DNA of 8,440 nucleotides from Rhodobiaceae bacterium (GCA_002704755.1 PAHC01000005.1:1-8440), one strand, 5' to 3'. Positions 1-7,504 are shown, counted from the first letter of the stretch. Made by a program: numbers and translations. The notes: generated by a model from the letters alone, not told the origin.

Positions 1-192
1 ATTCTTGCAACTTTTATGGTGGCAAAAAAAGTTTTAGAGAATTGGATATATTGGTTTGTCATTGATTTTGTTTCTGTTTTTCTTTTTTTAAATCGCGAAC
101 TTTATCCAACAGCAGCGCTATTTGTCATATATCTCGTAATTATTGTTTTTGGATACAGGGCCTGGATACAAGCTATGAGGTCAAATGCATAG
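1..192 (+). CDS. PnuC-family vitamin permease, C-terminal fragment
   Basis: This is the last 63 codons of a gene that begins before the window, read in frame 1 to the TAG at 190-192. The fragment contains ATFMVAKKVLENWIYWFVID, followed by a hydrophobic helix with LNRELYPTAALFVIYLVIIV and then GYRAW. This is the characteristic end of PnuC-type inner-membrane facilitators, which carry nicotinamide riboside (PnuC), thiamine (PnuT) or riboflavin (PnuX). The fragment is too short to choose the subfamily. The stop lies inside the start of the next gene (8-nt overlap), so the two are translationally coupled. Because that neighbour is an APH-fold kinase and not an NadR-type ribosylnicotinamide kinase, thiamine is the likelier cargo; this is inference. 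The family call is firm, the substrate is open. Confidence 0.88.
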   Translation: MLATFMVAKKVLENWIYWFVIDFVSVFLFLNRELYPTAALFVIYLVIIVFGYRAWIQAMRSNA

Positions 193-994
193 TCATACGA
201 TCAATCTAGGTAAATTTAAGAAGGAGCTTACCCTCACCGGTGTTATTAAAAAAACAAAGTTTTCAGAAGTTTATGAATGTAAATATCATGACAAAGAAGC
301 CATATTAAAAATAAAAAAAAACAAATTATTTGAAAACGATATTTCACAAGAAAATGTTTTTGCCTCGCAACTTGTCGAAAAAGATCTAGCGCCAAAAATA
401 TTAGCCTATGATCATAAAAATAACCTGACGATTTATGTAAAGCATATTGGCACGTCAGCACCTGCTGATCCAGATAAGATTTTTCTAGAGAAATGTGCAC
501 AAAAACTTAGTTGTTTACATAAGTTGCCAATAGATAGCATTCACTATGAACCTTTTTTGTTAAAGGTAAAAAAATATGAAGAAACAATAGGAAGCAAATC
601 ATTAGATGGTTTGTGCAAAAAAGCTTTGGACTTTATTTATAGCTTAACCGAAGAAACCGACAACCTAGTTCTTTGCCATAATGATTTGAATGTAACAAAC
701 ATTTTGTATTTTGATGATGTGGTATTTATTGATTGGGATTATGCTGCGATAAATCATCCATATTACGACCTGGCAACTCTATTTAATGCTTTGCAACTTA
801 CAAAAAAAGAGCAGGATTACTTTTCAAGCATCTACAAACAAGCACATGGAAATATAGATTATGATTTATTGGATCTATATAAAAAAATGCCTTTATTTGT
901 GGAGTATCTTTGGATTATTGCTGCCAAGCTAGAATATCACAGCATATTTAAAGTTAGATACAACGAACTTAAAAGACAGTTACTAAGCTTTTAG
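185..994 (+). CDS. APH/choline-kinase-fold small-molecule kinase (thiamine- or choline-kinase-like)
   Basis: A 269-residue soluble kinase of the aminoglycoside phosphotransferase / choline kinase superfamily. The N-lobe has a nucleotide-loop region at about residues 18-30 and a likely ATP-binding lysine in AILKI (K42). The catalytic loop LCHNDLNVTNIL gives H165, D167 (catalytic base) and N172, and FIDWDYA gives the Mg-binding D183, followed by the usual YYDLATLF helix. HND is the choline-kinase form of the loop, while the DWDYA part resembles both LicA choline kinase and ThiK thiamine kinase. The ATG at 185 lies inside the end of the permease gene, and no better start exists nearby. Coupling to a PnuC-family permease suggests that the imported vitamin is phosphorylated and so trapped: thiamine to thiamine phosphate. 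Choline or another alcohol remains possible. The stop is 4 nt from the stop of the convergent sulfotransferase gene. Confidence 0.85.
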   Translation: MHSHTINLGKFKKELTLTGVIKKTKFSEVYECKYHDKEAILKIKKNKLFENDISQENVFASQLVEKDLAPKILAYDHKNNLTIYVKHIGTSAPADPDKIFLEKCAQKLSCLHKLPIDSIHYEPFLLKVKKYEETIGSKSLDGLCKKALDFIYSLTEETDNLVLCHNDLNVTNILYFDDVVFIDWDYAAINHPYYDLATLFNALQLTKKEQDYFSSIYKQAHGNIDYDLLDLYKKMPLFVEYLWIIAAKLEYHSIFKVRYNELKRQLLSF

Positions 995-998
995 ATTT

Positions 999-2897
999 TT
1001 ATTGAGCCAATCTTCTGAGGTTTTCTAGTTCTGTGAGATTATCTTCATAATTTTTCCAGTCATTAAGTGAGTTATAAATTGGTTGCCTAACTTGTGAGCT
1101 GCTTGGTGTATGAATTGCTCGATTAGTTTCATAAAATTTGTAACAAGACTCATCCTTTGGTAGCTCTAAATAATCCAGCAGATTGTTTATTTGAGTTTTA
1201 GGCTCGTTAACCAACAATTCATAATCCAATAAAAAAACTTCATTTGGATAAATACTGTCCCAAAATTCCATCATTTTTATATAGGTTGTGTAGTACTCAT
1301 GTATTAAATCAAGTGAGTAAGTGAATTCTTGACCTTCAGCAAAAAGCTGTTTGTAGCAACTAAAACAAGCAGCCATATATGGCTTTCTTACATCAATTAC
1401 TTTTGCTTTTGGAAGTATTGATTTGATTAAGCCAATGTGTCTAAAATTATTTGGCATTTTATCTGTAAAATAGAGCGCAGAAGTGTATCTATACTGCTTA
1501 GTTTGCTCAATATATGTTTTACCTAATTCGGTTAACTTGTCTTGAGAAAACTCCATTAAAGTACCCGGATATGATTTTTCCGAAGAGCTTAATTTTCTGG
1601 CAATACTTAGAATGGTAGGAAGTTCTCTCGTCCCTTCAATTTGGGAGTGACTTGCAAGAATTTGTTCAACTAGTGTTGATCCTGCGCGTGGAAGGCCAAC
1701 GATAAAAATTGGGACATCAGCTGCAGAAGATCTTAAAGAGAGAGGAAAGGTGCTAGTAGCATTTTGAAGCTCTTTTTTTATCGTTCCTTTGGTATAGGAA
1801 GAGTGTTTGGCTCTAATTTGATTTCCATGTTTGTAGTGCTGGAAAGATTTTTTAAAATTTCTTTTGTCTTCATGTGCCTTCCCTAGGGCAAATGAAATTT
1901 CAATGATGTCTTTGTCAGCAAGAGGCTGACTTAGCGCATCTTCCATGCGGTTAATTTCTTTTTTAGAAAAATTTGCATTTTTTAGGTTTGCTAAACTCCA
2001 ATAAGCATCACCAAAAAAAGGATTGATCGCTAAAGCTTTGCGATAATTATTGGCTGAACTATCAAAGGAACCCAAAGTTTTATAAAGATGGCCAAGATTG
2101 TGATAAACATCATAACTATTTGGATCTTTTTGTAAAATTTTATCATAAATCTTTATTGCCTCATCGAATTGCTCAAATCCTGTTAGTGAAATTGCATGCA
2201 ATCTTAAATGTTTTTTTGATTTCGGAAAAATTGATACCATCTCTCCTGATCTTATTAGTGCTAGGCTATATTTTTGCCTTGCCTGTAAAATTCTTATGTA
2301 TTCGTAGTTAGCTTCGTGATGTTTTTTATTTGTTTCTAAGGCTGTTTCTAAGAGAAATTCAGCCTGATCGTAAACTTTCATTGCTCTAGCAATCTTAGAG
2401 AGGACAACCATCCCATCAATATTTAGTTTATGTTTTTGCAAAAATGATTTACATAATTTCTCCGCCTTCAAATACATACCTTGGTTAAGAAAGCTTAGAG
2501 AGGATAAAAGTTCAGGTGGTAAGCTTTTGAGATATTGAATTAAATATTGATAGTATTGATATTCATCCGAACTCAGGTGCTTCTTGTACTTGATAATTGA
2601 TAAAATACTGCTGATCAATGCATCATTAAGATGAATTGCTTTCTGAAAGTTAAATACTGCTCTAGGGATTTGTTTGAGTTGCTCATAGCAGTAACCTCGC
2701 TCTTGATAAACTCTCGCATTTTCAGGAAAATTTAATTCGTAATCCTCTAATGCACTTATTGACTTGTGATACTCTCCCAAATAGCGATAGCACACCGCTT
2801 TAAGGTATATTTTCTCTGGGCTATCAGCAAGACTGCTTAATTTTAAGAGTGCACGATTGAATTGCTTCTCATTTAAGAGCTTCTTTATCTCATCCAA
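999..2897 (-). CDS. TPR-repeat protein with C-terminal sulfotransferase domain
   Basis: A 632-residue, probably cytoplasmic protein. Residues ~1-305 are helical tetratricopeptide repeats; the clearest is ~245-305, with FDEAIKIYDKILQKDPNS, YHNLGHLYKTLGSFDSS and NYRKALAINP. Residues ~395-630 form a Sulfotransfer_3-type domain that moves sulfate from PAPS to an acceptor. The 5'-phosphosulfate loop is PIFIVGLPRAGST (401-408), REL supplies a likely catalytic E425, TDKMPNNFRHIGLI is at 478-491, the 3'-phosphate site is VIDVRKPYMAACFSCY with R504 and S513, and the tail motif SSSQVRQPIYNS is typical. The start must be TTG at 2897: an in-frame stop lies at 2909-2907, the next in-frame Met is residue 141, and the nearby ATG (2893) runs at once into a stop. 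It follows the TonB receptor by 2 nt with no clear Shine-Dalgarno, so translation is probably coupled. The acceptor is unknown. Confidence 0.9.
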   Translation of the reverse strand: MDEIKKLLNEKQFNRALLKLSSLADSPEKIYLKAVCYRYLGEYHKSISALEDYELNFPENARVYQERGYCYEQLKQIPRAVFNFQKAIHLNDALISSILSIIKYKKHLSSDEYQYYQYLIQYLKSLPPELLSSLSFLNQGMYLKAEKLCKSFLQKHKLNIDGMVVLSKIARAMKVYDQAEFLLETALETNKKHHEANYEYIRILQARQKYSLALIRSGEMVSIFPKSKKHLRLHAISLTGFEQFDEAIKIYDKILQKDPNSYDVYHNLGHLYKTLGSFDSSANNYRKALAINPFFGDAYWSLANLKNANFSKKEINRMEDALSQPLADKDIIEISFALGKAHEDKRNFKKSFQHYKHGNQIRAKHSSYTKGTIKKELQNATSTFPLSLRSSAADVPIFIVGLPRAGSTLVEQILASHSQIEGTRELPTILSIARKLSSSEKSYPGTLMEFSQDKLTELGKTYIEQTKQYRYTSALYFTDKMPNNFRHIGLIKSILPKAKVIDVRKPYMAACFSCYKQLFAEGQEFTYSLDLIHEYYTTYIKMMEFWDSIYPNEVFLLDYELLVNEPKTQINNLLDYLELPKDESCYKFYETNRAIHTPSSSQVRQPIYNSLNDWKNYEDNLTELENLRRLAQ

Positions 2898-2899
2898 GT

Positions 2900-5365
2900 T
2901 TAGAATTTATAGCTTATTCTGACGCCAATATTTCTTGGTCTATTTGTTGTAACCCTTGGCACATCGTCCATCTCATTAAAAAATAACTCAGCACGCTCAT
3001 CAGTAAGGTTTCTAGCAAATGCTTCAACCACAGTATTTTCATTTAAGTCAATTGATAGCGATGCATCGAAGATTGAATATGCATCTTGTTTTCTACGCTT
3101 ATCTGCAACAATGCTGCTGTAAGCCTCTCCTGAATGCTTGTTAACTATGGCAAGTCTAGCTGGCATATTGTTAATATCGTAATCATACACACCTCTCAAA
3201 AAATACTGCACTTCTGGAGTTAATGGCAACTGTGAGCCTACCGGTGCAAGCTCTTGAATTAGAGCTTTTGTTCTTACAAGTTCACTATTGTTCAGAGAGA
3301 AACCTCCAGTGAAAGAAAGTCTATCTGTGGCAAGATATATAAAATCTCCTTCGAAACCAGATATTTCAGCATCCGCTGCATTTTCAACAAAGGTTAGATT
3401 TGAAACATTAACAGGATCAAATCTTGTAGATTGCATATCAGTCCAGTCAATCCAATAGAAGCTTCCATTGAATCTTAACTTGCCGTTCATCAGCAAGGTC
3501 TTAGCACCAATTTCACTATTTGTTACATCATCGGAGAGATAGGTAACAGGTACATTTGGATATTCGCTGTTGTATGAATAAGCACCTCCACCTCTATTGA
3601 ATCCTCCAGGCCTAAAGCCTTCAGAACTAGTAGCGTAAAGCATAGTATTATCATTTGGTTTAAAGGACACAGTAAATTTTAAAATAGTATCGGATTCAGT
3701 TAATGGTTCAGTTCCATGTCCAGGTATATCTTCGTTGGCGGGAACATCATAATTTCGCCCACCATCTCCATCTACAGGAATTTCAGACCCACTGTAATCT
3801 CTATATAAGAAATTAGATGAACCAGCAAAATCAACTTCAAGATCATAGCTTCTTGCTCCAAGTGTGAACATAAGCAGATCATTCAATGCCTTGAAGGAAA
3901 CCTCTCCAAATACAGCAGTCTGAATCTCGGTTCGAGTAATATCATTGAAAAAAGCTATTCCTTGACCTCTGGCGTTGGGATTAACCATGACGCTGCCAGA
4001 GATTGGAGCATTTTGGGGAAATGGGTAATCAATGGATCCAGATGTTGCCGTGCCTGGATAATAATAGTCATCTAAAGTTTCGATAAGTGAGTCATCTGAA
4101 AAAACACCGACAGTGAAAAAGATTTTGTTTTCAGGGTTTGACGATACTCTAAATTCGTTTGTGGTACGCTCATTAAATACATTTCCAATAAAACCTAATC
4201 TTGGCTCAGCACACTCGGTATAGGATGGATAATTACAAATATAATATGGAATAAATGGACCAACATTAGCATATCCAGAATAATCGATTTTTTGATCTAC
4301 ATCCCTTTCAAGGAATGCGCCAGTGTAGATTACATCAAGCATTCCCAGTCTACCATCCAGTGTCCATGAAGTCTGGTTGAAAGAATCTTTCATTTCATCT
4401 TGAAAGAATCTTTGAACTTTAAGATCACCTACTTCTGGATCGTAATCAAAAACACCATCAGCAACAATATCCTGATTTAGATGTTGGACCAGCAACTCCC
4501 AGTTATCATCAAAATTTGTTTTTGAAGATAGTCTATACCCTTGATAACTGGCGTCATTAAAATTATCTTCAACTAGGTCAACATTTCGAAGTGTTGCTTT
4601 GTCAGGAGTTACCGGATCGCTTACAAATGAACCAATAAATGTATCTGGTAGCACCCTTTCTCCATATACATTATCAATGTATCCACCAGAGGAAGAATTA
4701 AAGAAAACACCTCTAACCGACCAAGCATCATTGATTATGGGTATATTAATAAAGGAATCCAGAGATGAACTCATATCCCCACCTTTGGTCGCGAAACTTG
4801 ATACATTGACTCCACCTTCTAACTCATTGAACTTTGGCTTGTTTGTAATAAGTCGCACAGTTCCAGCCTGAGAACTTGCTCCATATAAAGTACCTTGAGG
4901 GCCAGGCAATACCTCAATCCTTTCCATATCTGCAACGTACACATCTAAGTTTCTACCTACGGACGTAACTGGCTGTTCATCGAGGTATAAGGCAACATTT
5001 GGAGTTGAGCCTTGCGCTCCAGAAAGCATGACTGTTATAGGATCTACTGCCATTCCCCTGATGTAGATTGTCGATTGTCCAGGACCTCTACCCCCTGACG
5101 TAACGTTGGGTAGGTACTCTATATATTCATCAAAGTTTGAGATATTATATTCATTCAGCTTTTCACCAGTTAAAGTTTGTAGCGTTATTGGTACCTCTTG
5201 AGCATTTTCTTCTCGCTTTTGACTGGTTACAACGACTTCTTCAATAAAATTATTATTGCTATCTTGTTCCTGTGCTTCCACACCCGAAGTTGCAGCGGCA
5301 CCAGCTATAAAAAATGTAGCAGATTTCGTAATTTTAGCTTTAGCAAATGGTTTATTAATATTCAT
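2900..5365 (-). CDS. TonB-dependent outer-membrane receptor, substrate unknown
   Basis: An 821-residue outer-membrane active transporter powered by TonB-ExbB-ExbD. A signal peptide covers about 1-31, with cleavage likely after VEA31. The TonB box is EEVVVTSQ (42-49). The plug follows, with VPITLQTLTGEKL (58-70), IYIRGM (100-105), NVALYLDEQPV, MERIEVLPGPQGTLYGASSQ (147-166) and GTVRLITNKP. The remainder is a beta-barrel of normal length, with a late EAFARNLTDERAE segment and the terminal aromatic residue F821 (IGVRISYKF) expected for barrel assembly. It has only two cysteines, C377 and C385, in YYICNYPSYTEC, probably a disulfide in a surface loop. The ATG at 5365 is preceded by AAGGA at good spacing. 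It is first in an operon with the sulfotransferase and is read divergently from the BCCT gene. The receptor type common in sphingomonads and marine gammaproteobacteria usually has no assigned cargo. Confidence 0.95.
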   Translation of the reverse strand: MNINKPFAKAKITKSATFFIAGAAATSGVEAQEQDSNNNFIEEVVVTSQKREENAQEVPITLQTLTGEKLNEYNISNFDEYIEYLPNVTSGGRGPGQSTIYIRGMAVDPITVMLSGAQGSTPNVALYLDEQPVTSVGRNLDVYVADMERIEVLPGPQGTLYGASSQAGTVRLITNKPKFNELEGGVNVSSFATKGGDMSSSLDSFINIPIINDAWSVRGVFFNSSSGGYIDNVYGERVLPDTFIGSFVSDPVTPDKATLRNVDLVEDNFNDASYQGYRLSSKTNFDDNWELLVQHLNQDIVADGVFDYDPEVGDLKVQRFFQDEMKDSFNQTSWTLDGRLGMLDVIYTGAFLERDVDQKIDYSGYANVGPFIPYYICNYPSYTECAEPRLGFIGNVFNERTTNEFRVSSNPENKIFFTVGVFSDDSLIETLDDYYYPGTATSGSIDYPFPQNAPISGSVMVNPNARGQGIAFFNDITRTEIQTAVFGEVSFKALNDLLMFTLGARSYDLEVDFAGSSNFLYRDYSGSEIPVDGDGGRNYDVPANEDIPGHGTEPLTESDTILKFTVSFKPNDNTMLYATSSEGFRPGGFNRGGGAYSYNSEYPNVPVTYLSDDVTNSEIGAKTLLMNGKLRFNGSFYWIDWTDMQSTRFDPVNVSNLTFVENAADAEISGFEGDFIYLATDRLSFTGGFSLNNSELVRTKALIQELAPVGSQLPLTPEVQYFLRGVYDYDINNMPARLAIVNKHSGEAYSSIVADKRRKQDAYSIFDASLSIDLNENTVVEAFARNLTDERAELFFNEMDDVPRVTTNRPRNIGVRISYKF

Positions 5366-5371
5366 AAATTT

Positions 5372-5376
5372 TCCTT
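5372..5376 (-). promoter_or_regulatory. Shine-Dalgarno of the TonB receptor gene
   Basis: On the minus strand AAGGA lies 6 nt before the ATG at 5365. It supports that start and the predicted signal peptide. Confidence 0.7.
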
Positions 5377-5429
5377 AATTTTTTGGTTCTGAAGAGCCTG
5401 AAGAATGAGTCAGGTATTTGAGTATTCTC

Positions 5430-5441
5430 GTAATAGATTAC
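5430..5441. repeat. 12-bp perfect palindrome GTAATAGATTAC, possible operator
   Basis: GTAAT and ATTAC are exact inverted copies around a 2-bp centre. It lies 65-76 nt upstream of the receptor start, where a repressor or activator site could sit, and overlaps the only leftward promoter-like hexamers seen. Palindromes of this length are not rare in AT-rich DNA, so a regulatory role is only possible. Confidence 0.35.
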
Positions 5442-5511
5442 TAATATTTATGTAAATTGTATTTAACATAATTTAACTCTTAATACCCAAAGTAACAAAC
5501 CAGCACACTAA

Positions 5512-5537
5512 ATACAAAAAATATGCCAATTTTGTGT
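5512..5537. repeat. Weak AT-rich inverted repeat upstream of the BCCT gene
   Basis: ACAAAA (5514-5519) and TTTTGT (5530-5535) pair across a 10-nt loop; the stem extends by one wobble and one A-T pair. It lies about 35-60 nt before the TTG start of the BCCT gene. It is too weak, and in the wrong context, for an intrinsic terminator. An operator or chance occurrence are the alternatives. Confidence 0.25.
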
Positions 5538-5569
5538 ATGTATTTTTAATTTGTTAGGGTTATTAAAGC

Positions 5570-7057
5570 TTGTTTTTAAGAATTGAACACAAAATACTTT
5601 CAACTGCACTTGCTGCTATTGCAGTCATTTTACTTTTATCAACTTTCTATATTGATTTTGAAAATGGCAAAATAGAGGCATTTCAAAGCTGGCTGAATAC
5701 AAATTACGGTTGGCTCACAATTTTGCTGCCAAACATATTCTTTATATTCTTGATTGGTTTGTATTTTAGTAAGAGCAGTTCTATAAGAATTGGAGGAGAA
5801 AATGCATCACCTGAGTTTAGTTTTATTACTTGGATATCAATGCTTTTCTCAGCTGGTTTGGGTATAGGGTTGGTTTATTATGGAGTTGCTGAACCAATTT
5901 TGCATTATTCAAACCCACCTCCCTGGGATAATGAAGCTTATCAAGAAATTGATGGTTCAAACCAAGCAATGATATTCACGTTACTTCATTGGGGGCTACA
6001 TGGTTGGGTGATTTATGCTTGCATGGCATTGATGCTTGCGTATTTTCATTTTAATTTGAATAAGCCTTTGAGAATGAGTTCACTTCTTGTGGGTGTTTTG
6101 CCTAAATCTAAACTTTTATTTAATGCTATTGACGTTTTTACACTTATTGCCATTTCATTTGGAATTGCAACCTCGCTTGGTCTTGGTGCATTACAAATCA
6201 CCTCTGGCATAGCCAATTATACTGCAGATATAGAGCCAAGCTTATTGCTTACACTCTTAGTTATTTTATTCGTAACTGTTATTGGGTTTATTAGCACTGT
6301 GACTGGTCTAAATAAAGGCATTAAAATTTTATCTCAGGTCAATATTTCTTTAAGCTTAATTTTATGGCTATTTATTTTGATTGCTGGACCAGCCATATTC
6401 TTATTGAAGGAAACCCTTGAAAATGCTCTCTCATATGTAAGGTTTTTGCCCGAGGCTGCATTATGGATTGAAGGAAAAGATAGCAATAATTGGCAAATTG
6501 GTTGGACTATTTTTTATTATTCATGGTGGATATCCTGGGCTCCATTTGTGGGAATGTTTATTGCTAGAATTTCCTTTGGCAGAACGATCAAAGAGTTTAT
6601 ATTAGCTGTGGTTCTGATACCTACCTTTATGGTTATTTTGTGGTTCTCTGTTTTTGGAAATGCAGCATTGTTTTTTGAAACAAGTTATGGGGAAATTGCA
6701 AAAATTATTAGCGACGATCCAGCATTGTCACTATTTGTATTGTTGGAAGGCTATCCGTTTTATACTCTGACAGGATTATTGTCTTTATTTATCATAGTTA
6801 TTTTCTTTGTAACTTCGTCTGATTCGGGAGCATTTATAGCAGCAACAATATCCTCGAAGCCTGCACTAGATGAAATTAAACTTCCTCCCTCTAAATCACT
6901 GAGAGCTCTTTGGAGCTTTTTATTCGGGATAGTTGCAGCTATTTTGTTATATATAGGAGGCCTTCAGGCTTTGCAAATTTCTGTTGTAATGGCAGCATTC
7001 CCGATTGGACTCTTGATGATTTTAGGACTTGTAAATTTTATAAAAAAATTAAATTGA
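5570..7057 (+). CDS. BCCT-family betaine/choline/carnitine-type transporter
   Basis: A 495-residue inner-membrane secondary carrier with about 12 hydrophobic helices. The BCCT hallmarks are complete. The glycine-rich TM3 reads AGLGIGLVYYGVAEPI (95-110). TM4 has W141, W146 and Y149, the same spacing as BetP W189, W194 and Y197. TM8 has SWWISWAPFVGMFIARIS (W319, W320, W323), matching BetP W373, W374 and W377. TSSDSG (415-420) holds T415 and S416, which correspond to sodium-site residues of BetP. The intact aromatic box argues for a quaternary-ammonium or related substrate such as glycine betaine, choline or DMSP, probably with Na+. The long regulatory tails of BetP and BetT are absent. The start is TTG at 5570: a stop at 5564-5566 closes the frame, the next Met is about residue 91 inside TM3, and a weak AGGG lies at 5556-5559. 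The next gene follows after 1 nt. Confidence 0.95.
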   Translation: MFLRIEHKILSTALAAIAVILLLSTFYIDFENGKIEAFQSWLNTNYGWLTILLPNIFFIFLIGLYFSKSSSIRIGGENASPEFSFITWISMLFSAGLGIGLVYYGVAEPILHYSNPPPWDNEAYQEIDGSNQAMIFTLLHWGLHGWVIYACMALMLAYFHFNLNKPLRMSSLLVGVLPKSKLLFNAIDVFTLIAISFGIATSLGLGALQITSGIANYTADIEPSLLLTLLVILFVTVIGFISTVTGLNKGIKILSQVNISLSLILWLFILIAGPAIFLLKETLENALSYVRFLPEAALWIEGKDSNNWQIGWTIFYYSWWISWAPFVGMFIARISFGRTIKEFILAVVLIPTFMVILWFSVFGNAALFFETSYGEIAKIISDDPALSLFVLLEGYPFYTLTGLLSLFIIVIFFVTSSDSGAFIAATISSKPALDEIKLPPSKSLRALWSFLFGIVAAILLYIGGLQALQISVVMAAFPIGLLMILGLVNFIKKLN

Positions 7058-7058
7058 A

Positions 7059-7490
7059 ATGAAAGTACTTATTATGGGTCTGCCAAATAGTGGAAAGACT
7101 TTTTTAGCCAAAAAAATTGCTGAAATCTTAAAAGTTCCAAACATAAATGCAGATGCGTTGAGACAAATGTGTAATGATTGGGAGTTCAGCGAGGCAGGAA
7201 GAGAAAGGCAGAGTGAACGAATGGCTATGATTGCAAATTATGAAAATCAAAGAAACGATTATGTAATATGTGATTTTGTTTGCCCAACAAGAAAAACAAG
7301 AGAAATTTTTAAAGCGGGTTTTGTGATATGGATGGATACTTCACGACCTTGCAAATATCCCGATACAATAAAAATCTTTGAGAACCCAAAAAAATTCGAT
7401 TATAGAGTCACTGCCTTTGACGATGCAGATGTTGAAAAAATAATTATTAAACTCTTGGAGCGAAAGAATACAAAAATCAGAAAGAGCTAG
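7059..7490 (+). CDS. Short APS-kinase-like P-loop protein
   Basis: A 143-residue cytoplasmic NTP-binding protein. Walker A is GLPNSGKT (7-14). It is followed by NADALRQ (30-36), FSEAGRERQ (43-51) and VICDFVCPTRKTR (69-81). These match in order the D-G-D-x-x-R, F-S-x-x-x-R and F-(I/V)-S-P-x-R-x-x-R segments of adenylylsulfate kinase (CysC), which makes PAPS from APS. The protein is shorter than CysC (about 200 residues) and the C-terminal part is replaced by WMDTSRPCKYPDT and KKFDYRVTAF, a form seen in a small APS-kinase-like family whose activity is not established to my knowledge. It starts 1 nt after the BCCT stop with no clear Shine-Dalgarno, so translational coupling is likely. It could supply PAPS to the sulfotransferase encoded nearby on the other strand, or phosphorylate another small molecule. 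Confidence 0.8.
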   Translation: MKVLIMGLPNSGKTFLAKKIAEILKVPNINADALRQMCNDWEFSEAGRERQSERMAMIANYENQRNDYVICDFVCPTRKTREIFKAGFVIWMDTSRPCKYPDTIKIFENPKKFDYRVTAFDDADVEKIIIKLLERKNTKIRKS

Positions 7491-7504
7491 AGAAAGAAGG
7501 CACG

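Larger units (their letters stand above)
5366..5569. promoter_or_regulatory. Divergent intergenic region between receptor and BCCT genes
   Basis: The 204-nt spacer must hold the promoters for the leftward receptor-sulfotransferase operon and the rightward BCCT operon. It is very AT-rich, so no sigma-70 promoter stands out. A leftward candidate is TTTACA with TATTAC 15 nt on, which is a short spacing and is not called. It contains the perfect palindrome at 5430-5441 and the hairpin at 5512-5537. No small ORF with a credible start was seen. Confidence 0.55.

Noticed and set aside
246..500. Minus-strand ORF of 84 residues
   Set aside because: It lies inside the kinase gene, antisense, with no ribosome site or recognisable domain; a shadow of the real gene.
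2120..2311. Plus-strand ORF of 63 residues, hydrophobic
   Set aside because: Antisense to the TPR region of the sulfotransferase gene, which is strongly supported; no start signal.
4599..4871. Plus-strand ORF of 90 residues
   Set aside because: Antisense to the plug/early barrel of the receptor gene; composition fits a shadow frame.
5198..5392. Plus-strand ORF of 64 residues over the receptor start
   Set aside because: Antisense to the signal peptide and TonB box coding region; low-complexity Phe/Ser-rich product with no ribosome site.
5366..5569. Riboswitch or small RNA in the divergent spacer
   Set aside because: No conserved riboswitch core or stable GC-containing helices; only weak AT-rich inverted repeats.
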